NCBI GenBank assembly: GCA_934162195.1
Contig: CAKPHO010000001.1
Span: 62,001-126,000 of the forward strand
DNA length: 64,000 bases
Direction: 5' to 3'
Origin: an uncultured Bacilli bacterium
GTDB taxonomy: Bacteria > Bacillota_I > Bacilli_A > RF39 > UBA660
This document shows positions 1 through 9,169 of the stretch, piece after piece. Made by a program: the position numbers and the translations under genes. How positions within the stretch are numbered: position 1 is the stretch's first letter; every line of letters starts with the position of its first letter. The notes under the pieces were generated by a model that worked only from the letters and a program-made list of their open reading frames with translations, was not told the DNA's origin and did no database searches.

Positions 1-975
1 AGGTCTTAAAAGCGCTGGATCTAAAACATCAGGTCTATTAGTTGCAGCTATAATGATTATTCCCTCGTTTGCTCCAAAACCATCCATTTCAGTTAATAAT
101 TGATTTAATGTTTGCTCGCGTTCATCGTGACCTCCACCTAAGCCAGCTCCACGTTGACGTCCTACAGCATCTATCTCATCAATAAAGATTAAGCAAGGGG
201 CAGATTGTTTAGCTTGTTTAAACATATCTCTAACACGACTAGCACCAACACCAACAAATAATTCAACAAATTCAGAACCACTTATATAGTAGAATGGTAC
301 ATTTGCTTCACCAGCAACAGCACGTGCAAGCAAAGTCTTACCTGTTCCTGGAGGACCAACTAATAATACACCCTTAGGTATTCTAGCTCCCAATCTTTGG
401 AATTTCTTAGGATTTTTTAAGAAATCAATAAGTTCAGCAACTTCTTCTTTTTCTTCATCTAATCCAGCAACTTCTTTAAAAGTTACTTTTCTAGCATCTT
501 CATTTAAACGAGCTCTACTACGACCAAAATCCATTGATTTGTTAGCACTACCCATTTGTCTTGTAATTATGAAGAATGCCCCAAATATTAACAATGCTGA
601 AGGTAAAATGTTTACTATAAAAAGTAAAACAGTACTTGAATCTGGATCTGCTACTGCATTCATCTTAAATCCTTTTTCTTGTTGTAACGTAATTACTTGA
701 CTCATTACTTCATCAGAATAAGGTGTTCTAATTAAGAATGATTCATTTTCCTTATACCCTTCCATTGTTCCTTTTAATTCATATAAGCCTGCATTACTAC
801 GAGGAACAATTACTATTTCAGTAATTTTCCCTTCTTTAGCAGAATTTATAAATTCATCATATGTAAGTATATTTATTTTTTGATTAGCAATATTAAAGAA
901 GTACATAATTCCTAAAATTGCAATTACTAAAAATAAATATGGTAATAAACCTTTTTTTAGTGTTTTTTTATTCAT
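1..975 (-). CDS. ftsH: ATP-dependent zinc metalloprotease FtsH, N-terminal part (runs off the window)
   Basis: Membrane-anchored AAA+ protease that degrades misfolded membrane and some cytosolic proteins. The 325 visible codons start MNKKTLKKGLLPYLF, with a first membrane helix at about residues 9-26, an extracytoplasmic region and a second helix at about 105-127. The AAA module follows: Walker A GPPGTGKT, Walker B LIFIDEIDA and the start of the second region of homology (TNRPDVLDPALLRP), where the window ends. The zinc protease domain lies outside. An AGGAAG ribosome site precedes the ATG at 975. tilS ends 15 bases upstream, so the two are probably cotranscribed, as in B. subtilis, but the hpt gene usually between them is missing here. 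Confidence 0.97.
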   Translation of the reverse strand, partial: MNKKTLKKGLLPYLFLVIAILGIMYFFNIANQKINILTYDEFINSAKEGKITEIVIVPRSNAGLYELKGTMEGYKENESFLIRTPYSDEVMSQVITLQQEKGFKMNAVADPDSSTVLLFIVNILPSALLIFGAFFIITRQMGSANKSMDFGRSRARLNEDARKVTFKEVAGLDEEKEEVAELIDFLKNPKKFQRLGARIPKGVLLVGPPGTGKTLLARAVAGEANVPFYYISGSEFVELFVGVGASRVRDMFKQAKQSAPCLIFIDEIDAVGRQRGAGLGGGHDEREQTLNQLLTEMDGFGANEGIIIIAATNRPDVLDPALLRP

Positions 976-990
976 CAACAAACTTCCTTT

Positions 991-2319
991 CTAATAGTAC
1001 TTTAGTATTATATCATACTTATCATCAATTTTTTTATCAAATTTTGATTTTTTTAAACCAGGGAGCCAAACAATATTATTCTTTGAATCAACTACTACTG
1101 GCCATAAATCTCTTTCATTTTGATTTATTTTTTCATCAATAAAAATATCTTTTACTTTTTTACTACCTAACATTCCTTTAATATATATTTTATCTCCATT
1201 CCTTCTAGAACGAACATGCAAAGGTAAACAAATTTCATCACTTGATAATCTAATTACATTATTATCAGTTAACTTGCTCTTATCTACTACCTCTATATTT
1301 TTACCATTAGGAAGATTTACATATTTAATAATTTCTATTTCATATTCATTAGAACTAACATCTTCATTAGTTAAAGTAAGCGTATTATATGATTTTACAG
1401 CTTTAATATTATTAGGTAAATGAATAGAAACATTAGCTCTATTTGAATTAATTAATTGATATATTAATTCCGCATGATGATCAGTTATCAACATTAAATC
1501 ATCTTGATATTTTTGTTCTAACATATAATATATTATTTTCATAGCTATAACTCTATCTAGTTTTTCAAACTCTTCGATATTTAAAACATTCTGAGGATAA
1601 ACTTTATTTAAACATCTTTTCATTTGTTTATCTATGTACTCATTATATTCAAGTAGAGTCTTACTAAATTTATAAAATTTAGCATTTACGTGTTTATCTT
1701 CTTTTTTAAACTGTGGAACAATATACTTTCTAAATCTATTTCTTGTATATACATCCTTAGTATTAGAAGAATCTTCTCTAAATGGTACTCTATTCTTTTT
1801 ATCATAGGATAAAATATCATCTTTACTCACTTCGATAAGTGGTCTCACTATTTTATAAGTTCCCATATCAACAATCTTAGAAAATCCACTATATCCTCTT
1901 AAGGTAGATCCTCTAACAATGCGCATTAGGATTGTTTCAGTTAAATCATCACCGTGATGAGCCGTAAAAAGATATTTAGCTTTATATTTTTTTACTATTT
2001 CTCCAAAATAACTATATCTTTTTGTTCTAGCTTCATTATGAAAATTATCATCACCATAGTCTTCAATTGTCATACCTTCAAAAGTAAGACCATGATTACG
2101 GCAATAAGCTTTAACAAATTCTTGTTCTTCTGCCTGTCCATTTCTTCCGGTATTATGATTTACCTGTGCACAAACCACTTCTATATCCAAGGCTTTTTTC
2201 AATCGATAAAGCATATGTAAAAGCGCCATAGAGTCTGGCCCGCCAGAACACGCTACTACAACTGCATCACCATATTTAATACCTAATTCATTAAATAAAA
2301 AATCATATGCTTTATCCAT
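991..2319 (-). CDS. tilS: tRNA(Ile)-lysidine synthase TilS
   Basis: Converts the wobble C34 of the CAU-anticodon isoleucine tRNA to lysidine, using ATP and lysine. The N-terminal PP-loop signature SGGPDS is at about residues 25-30, followed by the N-type ATP pyrophosphatase core and a C-terminal TilS domain; 442 aa is a normal length. An in-frame GTG nine bases upstream (2328) would lengthen it, but that GTG is part of the GAGGTG ribosome site, so the ATG at 2319 (MDKAYDF) is preferred. It has its own promoter in the gap after ung and precedes ftsH by 15 bases. Confidence 0.96.
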   Translation of the reverse strand: MDKAYDFLFNELGIKYGDAVVVACSGGPDSMALLHMLYRLKKALDIEVVCAQVNHNTGRNGQAEEQEFVKAYCRNHGLTFEGMTIEDYGDDNFHNEARTKRYSYFGEIVKKYKAKYLFTAHHGDDLTETILMRIVRGSTLRGYSGFSKIVDMGTYKIVRPLIEVSKDDILSYDKKNRVPFREDSSNTKDVYTRNRFRKYIVPQFKKEDKHVNAKFYKFSKTLLEYNEYIDKQMKRCLNKVYPQNVLNIEEFEKLDRVIAMKIIYYMLEQKYQDDLMLITDHHAELIYQLINSNRANVSIHLPNNIKAVKSYNTLTLTNEDVSSNEYEIEIIKYVNLPNGKNIEVVDKSKLTDNNVIRLSSDEICLPLHVRSRRNGDKIYIKGMLGSKKVKDIFIDEKINQNERDLWPVVVDSKNNIVWLPGLKKSKFDKKIDDKYDIILKYY

Positions 2320-2337
2320 TATTAACACCTCTACATT

Positions 2338-2366
2338 ATTTTATATCAATTACAATTTTATATCAA
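2338..2366 (-). promoter_or_regulatory. SigA-type promoter of tilS-ftsH
   Basis: TTGATA (2361-2366), 17-base spacer, TAAAAT (2338-2343) on the minus strand, 19 bases upstream of the tilS ATG. The promoter is made of two copies of TTGATATAAAAT in tandem. Confidence 0.6.
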
Positions 2367-2371
2367 GTTTA

Positions 2372-3022
2372 TTACCATTTTATTGGCAATAAACCATCGT
2401 TTTCTAAATAATTATTAATTTTAGAAAAAGGACGACTGCCAAAAAATCCTCGTGACGCAGAAAGTGGGGATGGATGCGCTGATTCTATAATATGATGCTT
2501 AGGATTAGTTATAAGATATTTTTTACTTCTAGCAAAGCTCCCCCACAAAACAAATATTACTGGTTTTTCTCTTTCATTTAATTTCTGAATAACTGTGTCA
2601 GTAAAAATCTCCCAACCTCTTTCTTTATGTGATAAAGGTTTATCTTTTTCTACTGTCATGATTGCATTAAGTAAAAGAACCCCCTGCTCTGCCCAATCTA
2701 TCAAGCAATTATTAGTTCTAACAATACCCAAATCAGAATAAAGCTCTTTAAATATATTGTTTAATGATGGTGGTCTTTTTACTCCAGGTAATACCGAAAA
2801 AGAAAGACCGTGAGCCTCACCCTTACCATGATAAGGATCTTGACCTAGGATAACTACCTTTACATCATCATAGTCTGTATACCTTAAAGCGTTAAAAATG
2901 TTTACATAATCTGGATAACATTCATGAATTTTATATTCATTTTTAACAAAACACCCTAATTTACGAAAATATTCCTTTTTCATCTCATTTTGTAATACTT
3001 CATCCCATTTTTTATTTATCAT
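2372..3022 (-). CDS. ung: Uracil-DNA glycosylase, family 1
   Basis: Removes uracil from DNA at the first step of base excision repair. Family 1 motifs are intact: the water-activating GQDPYHG at about residues 61-67 (catalytic Asp63) and the Leu-loop HPSPLSASRGFFGS near residue 180. The 216 aa length is standard. The ribosome site GGTGAT overlaps the agcS stop codon, so it is probably translated from a message shared with agcS. Confidence 0.97.
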   Translation of the reverse strand: MINKKWDEVLQNEMKKEYFRKLGCFVKNEYKIHECYPDYVNIFNALRYTDYDDVKVVILGQDPYHGKGEAHGLSFSVLPGVKRPPSLNNIFKELYSDLGIVRTNNCLIDWAEQGVLLLNAIMTVEKDKPLSHKERGWEIFTDTVIQKLNEREKPVIFVLWGSFARSKKYLITNPKHHIIESAHPSPLSASRGFFGSRPFSKINNYLENDGLLPIKW

Positions 3023-3034
3023 ACTACATCACCT

Positions 3035-4351
3035 TTAATCTATTTTATCACATTTTTTTATAGTTTCATATTCTAATTCTTCCTTTACATTTTTTCTAAG
3101 TGATATTAAAGCATAAATATTGATAATAGCAAGCAAAGACATCATTATATCAACAAATGACCATAACTTTTCCGAAGATAAAACACACCCTAAAAACAGT
3201 ACAAAAAGAGAAACTATCTTTAGTATGATCAAATAAATATTTTTTACATTTTTAAAAAAATACTTTAAACTAGATTCACCATCATAATAGCCAGTTAGAA
3301 TTGTTGTGTATGAAAAAAGCAATACTGAAATAAAAAGAAGTATATCACCAATATTGCCAAGGTGGTAACGAAAGGCATGTTGTGTTATTTCTATACCATT
3401 AACATCATTCAAAGAAAGCGTAGTATAATCTGAACACATGATAATAATTACTGTAGCTGTACAAATTAATATTGTTGTAACATATATTCCAAGCATCTGA
3501 ATATATCCCTGTGATACAGAACTATCAGTGCTAGAAGTTGACGAGGTAATGCTTCCTGTCCCTAATCCAGCTTCATTTGAAAAAATACCTCGTTGAACAC
3601 CTACTATTAAACTTCCTAAGATTCCTCCATACGCTGATTTCAAAGAAAAAGCCGACTTAACAATATTTAAAAAAATGCTTGGTAATAAAGTAATATTTTT
3701 AATTGCTACAAATATCGCTATGCTCACATATAAAATTGTCATAAATGGAACAAACTTCTCTGAAAAAGATGCAATCTTCTTTAAACCACCAAATATAACA
3801 ATAGAAGTTATTAAAACCAAAACTATTCCTATAATAAATGGTGAAATATTTATTATTTGTAAAAAGGATTTAGTTATTGTATTACCTTGAATACCAACAA
3901 ACCCAAGTACATAACTAACAAGAATTAAAATAGCGTATAATCCCCCTAATTTAGGTTTACAAAGACCATATTTTAAATAATATGATGGACCACCTTTATA
4001 TTCATCTCCATCTTTTTTTCTATATACAATTCCTAAAACAGTTTCTGCAAAGGTATTAGCTGCTGAAAAAAAGGCACTAATCCACATCCAAAAAATACTT
4101 CCTGGACCCCCTAAATATAAAGCAAGCGCAACACCAGCAATACTACCAACACCTATTCGTGATCCTAGTGTCATAAGAAAACTTTGAATAGGGCTTATTC
4201 CTCTATCATTACCACTACTAGTAAATAAATTTTTAAACATCTCTTTAAAATTTAATTGAACAAACCTTAAAGAACAAGAAAAATAAAAACTTGATATTAT
4301 TATTAATGAAGTAGCAATTACCCACATAGCTTTATTTATATTTTCTAACAT
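3035..4351 (-). CDS. agcS: Sodium:alanine/glycine symporter, AGCS family
   Basis: Inner-membrane Na+-coupled amino acid transporter (AlsT/AgcS/DagA family), with about ten or eleven hydrophobic segments. Family signatures are seen: GGPSYYLKYG around residue 120 and the GIFSNEAGLGTGSI block near residue 260, which belongs to the substrate site. An upstream in-frame ATG at 4369 lies within a terminator hairpin and has no ribosome site. The ATG at 4351 (MLENINKAM) follows GGTGAT and is taken as the start. Substrate (alanine or glycine) cannot be decided from sequence alone. Confidence 0.9.
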   Translation of the reverse strand: MLENINKAMWVIATSLIIISSFYFSCSLRFVQLNFKEMFKNLFTSSGNDRGISPIQSFLMTLGSRIGVGSIAGVALALYLGGPGSIFWMWISAFFSAANTFAETVLGIVYRKKDGDEYKGGPSYYLKYGLCKPKLGGLYAILILVSYVLGFVGIQGNTITKSFLQIINISPFIIGIVLVLITSIVIFGGLKKIASFSEKFVPFMTILYVSIAIFVAIKNITLLPSIFLNIVKSAFSLKSAYGGILGSLIVGVQRGIFSNEAGLGTGSITSSTSSTDSSVSQGYIQMLGIYVTTILICTATVIIIMCSDYTTLSLNDVNGIEITQHAFRYHLGNIGDILLFISVLLFSYTTILTGYYDGESSLKYFFKNVKNIYLIILKIVSLFVLFLGCVLSSEKLWSFVDIMMSLLAIINIYALISLRKNVKEELEYETIKKCDKID

Positions 4352-4359
4352 ATTATCAC

Positions 4360-4397
4360 CAAAAAACATTTTAGGCTATTTTGTTGTCCTAAAATGT
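4360..4397 (-). terminator. Rho-independent terminator after rsmA, just before agcS
   Basis: A perfect 10-bp inverted repeat (4366-4375 with 4388-4397, 12-base loop) is followed on the minus strand by TTTTTT. It separates rsmA from agcS and lies directly upstream of the agcS ribosome site, so it could also act as an attenuator. Confidence 0.65.
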
Positions 4398-4401
4398 CTA
4401 A

Positions 4402-5229
4402 TTATAAATTATTGGCTATTTCGATAAATATTTCTGTTGATAATTGTTCCGCGCGAACACTCAAATCTAAATTGTGTCTATTTAACACTTCTTCTATTTT
4501 TTCTAAATTATAACCTTTTAAATTATTACGTAACGTTTTTCTTTTTTGAGTAAATGAATCCCTAATTAATTTAAAGAATACTTCTTCATTTTTTACTGCT
4601 AATAAATTTTCCTTCTTAGAAAATTCCACAATAATACTATCAACATTAGGTTCCGGCATAAATACATGACGACTAATATCAAGTATTTTCTTAACATCAA
4701 AATAATAATTTAAATAAACTGATAATGATCCATATTCTTTGCTTCCTGGTAATGCTTTAAAGCGATTCCCAACTTCTTTTTGAACCATAAAGACCATCTT
4801 ATCTACTGGGATACAATCTTCAATAATCTTTATTATTATTGGTGTTGTTATATAATATGGTAGATTTGCAACAAAATATAATTTTTTATATTCATAACCT
4901 TTTATATCATCTAACACATTAGCTTTTAAAAAATCTTGATATATAATTTTTACATTATTTAAATCACGAGTATTTTCTTTTAATACATTTTCTAGAGTCG
5001 TATCTATCTCATAACAAATTACATTTTTAGCAGATATACCTAATTTGTATGTTAAAGAACCCGCTCCTGGGCCTACTTCAATTACTAATGTGTCTTTATC
5101 TATCTTGCTTTTATCTATTATTGAGTTAATTACATTCTCATCTATTATAAAGTTTTGACCAAACTTTTTCTTTAATGAAAATCCATTTTTTTCTAATAAT
5201 TCTTTCATTTTTTTAGGTGAATACTCCAT
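4402..5229 (-). CDS. rsmA: 16S rRNA dimethyladenosine transferase RsmA (KsgA)
   Basis: Dimethylates the two adjacent adenosines near the 3' end of 16S rRNA (A1518/A1519 in E. coli numbering) using SAM. The Rossmann SAM motif VIEVGPGAGSLT, the catalytic NLPYYITTPI motif (N-L-P-Y) and the family N-terminus KKKFGQNFIID are present in 275 aa. A GTG at 5247 is in frame, but it overlaps the GGGAGAG ribosome site, so the ATG at 5229 is preferred. A near-consensus promoter lies just upstream. The RNase M5 gene (rnmV), normally just upstream in B. subtilis, is absent. Confidence 0.97.
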   Translation of the reverse strand: MEYSPKKMKELLEKNGFSLKKKFGQNFIIDENVINSIIDKSKIDKDTLVIEVGPGAGSLTYKLGISAKNVICYEIDTTLENVLKENTRDLNNVKIIYQDFLKANVLDDIKGYEYKKLYFVANLPYYITTPIIIKIIEDCIPVDKMVFMVQKEVGNRFKALPGSKEYGSLSVYLNYYFDVKKILDISRHVFMPEPNVDSIIVEFSKKENLLAVKNEEVFFKLIRDSFTQKRKTLRNNLKGYNLEKIEEVLNRHNLDLSVRAEQLSTEIFIEIANNL

Positions 5230-5251
5230 AATATCTCTCCCAACCACTACG

Positions 5252-5280
5252 ATTATACTAAAACATTAATTTTTTTTCAA
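5252..5280 (-). promoter_or_regulatory. SigA-type promoter of rsmA
   Basis: TTGAAA (5275-5280), 17-base spacer, TATAAT (5252-5257) on the minus strand, directly downstream of the terminator of the 3D-domain gene. Confidence 0.8.
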
Positions 5281-5281
5281 C

Positions 5282-5300
5282 AAAAAAGATGGTTACCATC
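5282..5300 (-). terminator. Rho-independent terminator of the 3D-domain gene
   Basis: GATGG/CCATC stem (5296-5300 with 5288-5292), three-base loop, then TTTTTT on the minus strand. The stop codon of the gene sits in the loop. Confidence 0.65.
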
Positions 5301-5982
5301 CCCATCTTTGTACATTAAACGAAGCATTATTTGATGTTGCTTGATAAACAATTTTATCTTTTTCTGTTGCATGAGCTATATCGATATGAACTAAACCATA
5401 ACTATTCCAACTGTTTACCATAGCAGAACCTGTATCCATAACTATTCCTAGGAAAGGTTCTAATCTTCCATTATCTATTTCAATTATTGTTCCACATTTA
5501 AACATACTTAAATTAGCCGCAATAATTCTAACATCTCCATATTGAATATCATGATAGTATTCTCCACTTTCATTAATATTAAATTTTCCGCCTTCTCTAG
5601 TCTTACAAGAAACTCTTCCTGAGCACCCTTTACAATCAGCACCGTATCCTGTTGTATTACCTTTATAAACACCTTTAGGACCTGTTCCAACCTCAACCAC
5701 TTCCGATACAGAAGCATTTAATTCTTTTTCTTTCCCATTTTCATTTTTATAACTTAAACCGTTCTTGCCTTCTACCAATACGTTCTTTTTATTAGAAGGT
5801 AATTTATTATTATATTTTACGACAGTATCGTACTCAACAACCGTTGATATAACTGGGGTATCATATATTTGATTCTCTATAACTATTGTTTCTTTAGAAA
5901 AATTATTTCCCATTAAAGAAAACAATGACATAAATAAAATACTTATTACGCGATAAAACACTCTTAATATAAATAAATTCAT
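5293..5982 (-). CDS. Secreted G5-like/3D-domain protein, YabE-like
   Basis: Predicted exported cell-wall protein of 229 aa. It has an N-terminal hydrophobic segment (residues 4-25), a short G5-like stretch around residues 65-100 (VEGKNGLSYKNENGKE) and a C-terminal 3D domain. The 3D domain is named for three aspartates, here in GADCKGC, IVMDTGSAM and VHIDIAHA. 3D domains form a double-psi barrel like that of MltA lytic transglycosylases. Four cysteines in this domain are unusual and may form disulphides. Its place between tatD and rsmA matches B. subtilis yabE. It is much shorter than YabE and lacks the DUF348 repeats. Confidence 0.8.
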   Translation of the reverse strand: MNLFILRVFYRVISILFMSLFSLMGNNFSKETIVIENQIYDTPVISTVVEYDTVVKYNNKLPSNKKNVLVEGKNGLSYKNENGKEKELNASVSEVVEVGTGPKGVYKGNTTGYGADCKGCSGRVSCKTREGGKFNINESGEYYHDIQYGDVRIIAANLSMFKCGTIIEIDNGRLEPFLGIVMDTGSAMVNSWNSYGLVHIDIAHATEKDKIVYQATSNNASFNVQRWGW

Positions 5983-6016
5983 TTATTCACCTCTATCACA
6001 TAGTACAAAAATCTTA

Positions 6017-6775
6017 TCACAAAATATCTTTCAAGTCAAATTGCTTAACTGCTACAGTTGTTGTTTCTTTTAACACCTCTTCTATGGTAATTTCTTTTAA
6101 TCTAGCAATCTCTTTAGCTACATAATATATATTATAAGGTTCATTTCTCTTACCTCTAAAAGGTTCTGGAGTTAAATAAGGACTATCAGTTTCTAGCATT
6201 AAATTTTCTAAAGGCACATTCTTAACTACATTCTTTAACTTTTCACTATTTTTAAAAGTTAAGACTCCACCTATTCCAAGTTTAAATCCTAATTTTATAA
6301 ATTCGCGAGCCATCTCCAAGCTACTGCTAAAGCAATGAATATCAACTTTTAAATCAGAATAATTTTTTAAAATATCGTAAGTTTCTTGAATAGCATCCCT
6401 ACTATGAATAACTACACTTTTCTTATATTTTCTAGCTAATTCAAGTTGTTCAATGAAATATTTTTTTTGAATTTCTTTATCTACATCATTATAATGATAA
6501 TCTAGTCCTATTTCTCCAATACCAACTATTTTAGGATTGTTTATATTATTTTCTATAAATTCTAAATATTTATCTATTGATTCATCAATTTCTTCCGGAT
6601 GGATACCCATTGTTCCATAAATATTTTTATACTTATTACAAAGCTCTACAACTTGTCTATTTGATGAATCACTAGCACCACTCACTATCATTATATTATC
6701 ATTCATCGTTTTTATAACTAAATCTAAATCAGGATAATCTTCTCTATCAAGATGGCAATGTGTATCTATCATCAT
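6017..6775 (-). CDS. tatD: TatD family metal-dependent deoxyribonuclease
   Basis: TIM-barrel metallohydrolase (252 aa) with TatD signatures: N-terminal IDTHCHLD metal ligands, GIGEIGLDYH with its glutamate, VVIHSRDA, DIHCFS and LETDSPYLTP. Known members are 3'-5' exonucleases or D-tyrosyl-type hydrolases. Two adjacent ATGs (6775, 6772) follow GGTGAT, and the in-frame codons further upstream overlap that ribosome site. The neighbours metG and the 3D gene match the B. subtilis metS-yabD-yabE order. Confidence 0.93.
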   Translation of the reverse strand: MMIDTHCHLDREDYPDLDLVIKTMNDNIMIVSGASDSSNRQVVELCNKYKNIYGTMGIHPEEIDESIDKYLEFIENNINNPKIVGIGEIGLDYHYNDVDKEIQKKYFIEQLELARKYKKSVVIHSRDAIQETYDILKNYSDLKVDIHCFSSSLEMAREFIKLGFKLGIGGVLTFKNSEKLKNVVKNVPLENLMLETDSPYLTPEPFRGKRNEPYNIYYVAKEIARLKEITIEEVLKETTTVAVKQFDLKDIL

Positions 6776-6785
6776 TTCTATCACC

Positions 6786-6819
6786 AAAAAAATTATACCA
6801 CACTTTGTAGTATAATTTT
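6786..6819 (-). terminator. Rho-independent terminator of the 56-aa gene
   Basis: A 10-bp AT-rich inverted repeat (6810-6819 with 6789-6798) continues into a T run on the minus strand. The stop codon of the upstream small gene is inside the stem. Confidence 0.55.
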
Positions 6820-6988
6820 ATTTTTTTGTTTTAACAATTATATATTTTACTAAAGAGCCTATACATATTATAAAATAAACGAAATCATATATATCAAACT
6901 TACGTAGTAAATTAATTAAAACAATTAATGATACTGCGACTACTACAGAAACAACTACTGTGAATTCTTTCTTTTCATCTAATGTCAT
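6818..6988 (-). CDS. Small two-helix membrane protein, unrecognised
   Basis: 56 aa reading frame with a strong AAGGAGAT ribosome site before the ATG at 6988 (MTLDEKKEF). It has two hydrophobic segments at about residues 8-26 and 32-48, a short charged loop (RKFD) and a basic C-terminus (KTKK). It lies alone between metG and tatD with its own terminator. I do not recognise a family. Codon use and the ribosome site support a real gene. Confidence 0.65.
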   Translation of the reverse strand: MTLDEKKEFTVVVSVVVAVSLIVLINLLRKFDIYDFVYFIICIGSLVKYIIVKTKK

Positions 6989-7095
6989 AATTATCTCCTT
7001 TATGTTCTGCAACACTATCAGTATATCATGGTTTTTATTGTAAGTTCAAATATATTCGTTCCCTAAATTATGACATTTTACAACATTTGACAATA

Positions 7096-8667
7096 TTATT
7101 GATGTTGAGTGTTTATTTCCTCTAATTTTGCATTTTTATCAATACGTGCAAATAAAGGTTCTGGTGCATTTAATTTAATTTCTGCATTCATACCTTCAAA
7201 ATCATCTATTGAATCATAATACCTATTTTCAGTATTTAATTGTTTAAATATTGAAGTGGCAGTTTCTGGTAAGAATGGTTGAAGTAAAACCGCTCCATGA
7301 CGAATAGCTTCTAATAAATTGTAAATAACAGCCACCAATTCTTCTTTTTTAGATTCATCTTTTGCTAAAGACCAAGGCATTGTTTCATCTATATATTTAT
7401 TACTGCGTCTAAATAATTCAACAATTTCTTCTAAAGCATCTGCTACTCTTAAATCGGTCATTTTAGCTTCTACTTTATCTTTAACTGATAATATATTAGA
7501 TCTAAAACTATTATCTAAATCGCTTAATGTCGTTGGAACAAGAACATTGCCATCAAAATATTTCTGAGCCATACTAATAGTTCTATTAACTAAATTACCA
7601 ATAACATTAGCCAAATCAGAATTTATTCTATCAATTAATAATTCATAAGTAAAAGTACCATCACTAGCAAAAGGCATTTCATGAATCAAATAATATCTTA
7701 CTGCATCAACACCAAAGTACTTAACTAAATCATCAGCATATATAATATTACCTCGCGATTTACTCATTTTATCTTCACCAGATAATAGCCAAGGATGTCC
7801 AAATACTTGCTTTGGTAATGGTAAATCTAAAGCCATCAACATAATTGGCCAATAAATAGTATGAAATCTTAAAATATCTTTGCCAATCAAATGAACATCA
7901 GCTGGCCAATATTTTTTAAACTCTTCACTATGATTACCATCTACATCATATCCTAAGAAAGTAATATAATTTGTAAGAGCATCAATCCAAACATATATAA
8001 CATGTTTAGGATCAAAGGTTACAGGAATCCCCCAAGTAAATGATGTTCTTGATACACAAAGATCTTGTAAGCCCTTTTTTATAAAATTATTCATGATTTC
8101 ATTCTTTCTACTTTCAGGTTGAATAAAATCAGGGTGTGCTTCAATATATTTTTCTAGTCTCTCTGCATATTTACTCATTTTAAAGAAGTATGCTTCCTCT
8201 TTTGCTGGAGAAACATCTCTCCCACAATCCGGACATTTTCCATCCACAAGTTGCGATTCAGTCCAAAAAGATTCACAAGGCGTACAGTATAATCCCTCAT
8301 AAGTTCCCTTATAAATATCTCCTTGATCATATAATTTTTTAAATATTTTAGCAACCATCGCTTCATGCGCAGGATTGGTTGTTCTAACAAACTTATCATA
8401 ACTTGTATTCATAATGTCCCAAATTCTTCTTATTTCTAGTGAAACATCATCAACAAACTGTTGTGGTTTAATTCCTTTTTCTTTTGCTTTTTCTTCTATT
8501 TTTACACCATGTTCATCTGTACCGGTTTGAAAATACACATCATATCCTACCAATCTTTTATAACGAGCAATTGCATCTGCTAAAACTATTTCATATGTAT
8601 TTCCAATATGAGGTTTTCCCGATGTATAAGCAATTGCCGTTGATATATAATACTTACCCTTATCCAT
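7096..8667 (-). CDS. metG: Methionyl-tRNA synthetase
   Basis: Charges methionine tRNA. Class I motifs are HIGN (about residue 22) and KMSKS (about residue 300). A zinc knuckle CTPC...CPDC sits in the connective peptide. At 523 aa it ends after the anticodon-binding helix bundle and lacks the C-terminal Trbp111-like tRNA-binding domain found in longer homologues. An in-frame ATG at 8676 overlaps the AGGAG ribosome site, so the start is placed at 8667. It is the second gene of the T-box-controlled dut-metG operon. Confidence 0.97.
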   Translation of the reverse strand: MDKGKYYISTAIAYTSGKPHIGNTYEIVLADAIARYKRLVGYDVYFQTGTDEHGVKIEEKAKEKGIKPQQFVDDVSLEIRRIWDIMNTSYDKFVRTTNPAHEAMVAKIFKKLYDQGDIYKGTYEGLYCTPCESFWTESQLVDGKCPDCGRDVSPAKEEAYFFKMSKYAERLEKYIEAHPDFIQPESRKNEIMNNFIKKGLQDLCVSRTSFTWGIPVTFDPKHVIYVWIDALTNYITFLGYDVDGNHSEEFKKYWPADVHLIGKDILRFHTIYWPIMLMALDLPLPKQVFGHPWLLSGEDKMSKSRGNIIYADDLVKYFGVDAVRYYLIHEMPFASDGTFTYELLIDRINSDLANVIGNLVNRTISMAQKYFDGNVLVPTTLSDLDNSFRSNILSVKDKVEAKMTDLRVADALEEIVELFRRSNKYIDETMPWSLAKDESKKEELVAVIYNLLEAIRHGAVLLQPFLPETATSIFKQLNTENRYYDSIDDFEGMNAEIKLNAPEPLFARIDKNAKLEEINTQHQ

Positions 8668-8679
8668 TTTTATCATCTC

Positions 8680-9156
8680 CTAATTACTAGTTGTGGAACC
8701 AATTCCACCATTTCTCAAATTTTTTATTTCTTCTTCATCATCTACTGTTAAATATTTCATAAAAATTCCTTGAATCATAGCTTGACCTTTTTTTACCGAA
8801 TAATCCTTGTCACCTTCATTTTGAATTTTAATCCAAATATGGCCTTCATTATCACTATTATAATAATCTGCATCTATTACACCAACTTGGTTACACATTC
8901 GAACATTATACTTAAATCCCATACTACTTCTATCAATAAGAAAAAGTACATCATCACTATTCATTTGTACTCTTACACCTGTTGGTATCTTTTTTATTTC
9001 TCCAGGCTTTAAAGTATAATCATACAAAGCAAAAAAGTCATACCCAGCACTATTCATAGTACTTCTTCTTGGTAATTGATACTCATTATATGCATCAATA
9101 TCATCAAATATATCTTCTTTAAATTGTTCTAAACTAATCTTTTCAAATTTTCTCAT
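8680..9156 (-). CDS. dut: dUTP diphosphatase
   Basis: Trimeric-type dUTPase, hydrolysing dUTP to dUMP and pyrophosphate to keep uracil out of DNA. Motifs in order: AGYDFFA (motif 1), DRSSMGFKYN (motif 2), VGVIDADYY (motif 3, catalytic Asp) and a C-terminal NGGIGSTTSN arm (motif 5, in which an Ile replaces the usual Phe). Length 158 aa. The start at 9156 follows GGAGG. The upstream in-frame ATG at 9168 overlaps the ribosome site and is rejected. Its stop codon overlaps the ribosome site of metG. Both genes lie behind the T-box leader. Confidence 0.9.
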   Translation of the reverse strand: MRKFEKISLEQFKEDIFDDIDAYNEYQLPRRSTMNSAGYDFFALYDYTLKPGEIKKIPTGVRVQMNSDDVLFLIDRSSMGFKYNVRMCNQVGVIDADYYNSDNEGHIWIKIQNEGDKDYSVKKGQAMIQGIFMKYLTVDDEEEIKNLRNGGIGSTTSN

Positions 9157-9169
9157 TTTAACCTCCATA

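Noticed and set aside
1954..2220. Plus-strand open frame inside tilS
   Set aside because: Antisense shadow in an AT-rich gene, low-complexity product, no ribosome site.
2320..2328. Upstream GTG start for tilS
   Set aside because: The GTG is part of the GAGGTG ribosome site of the ATG at 2319. The same reasoning moved the starts of rsmA, metG, dut, spoVT, rsmI, dnaX, mnmG, pyk and rpmE.
6789..6819. TATAAT-containing inverted repeat as a tatD promoter
   Set aside because: No -35 at a suitable distance; the symmetric stem followed by a T run fits a terminator better, although a dual role is not excluded.
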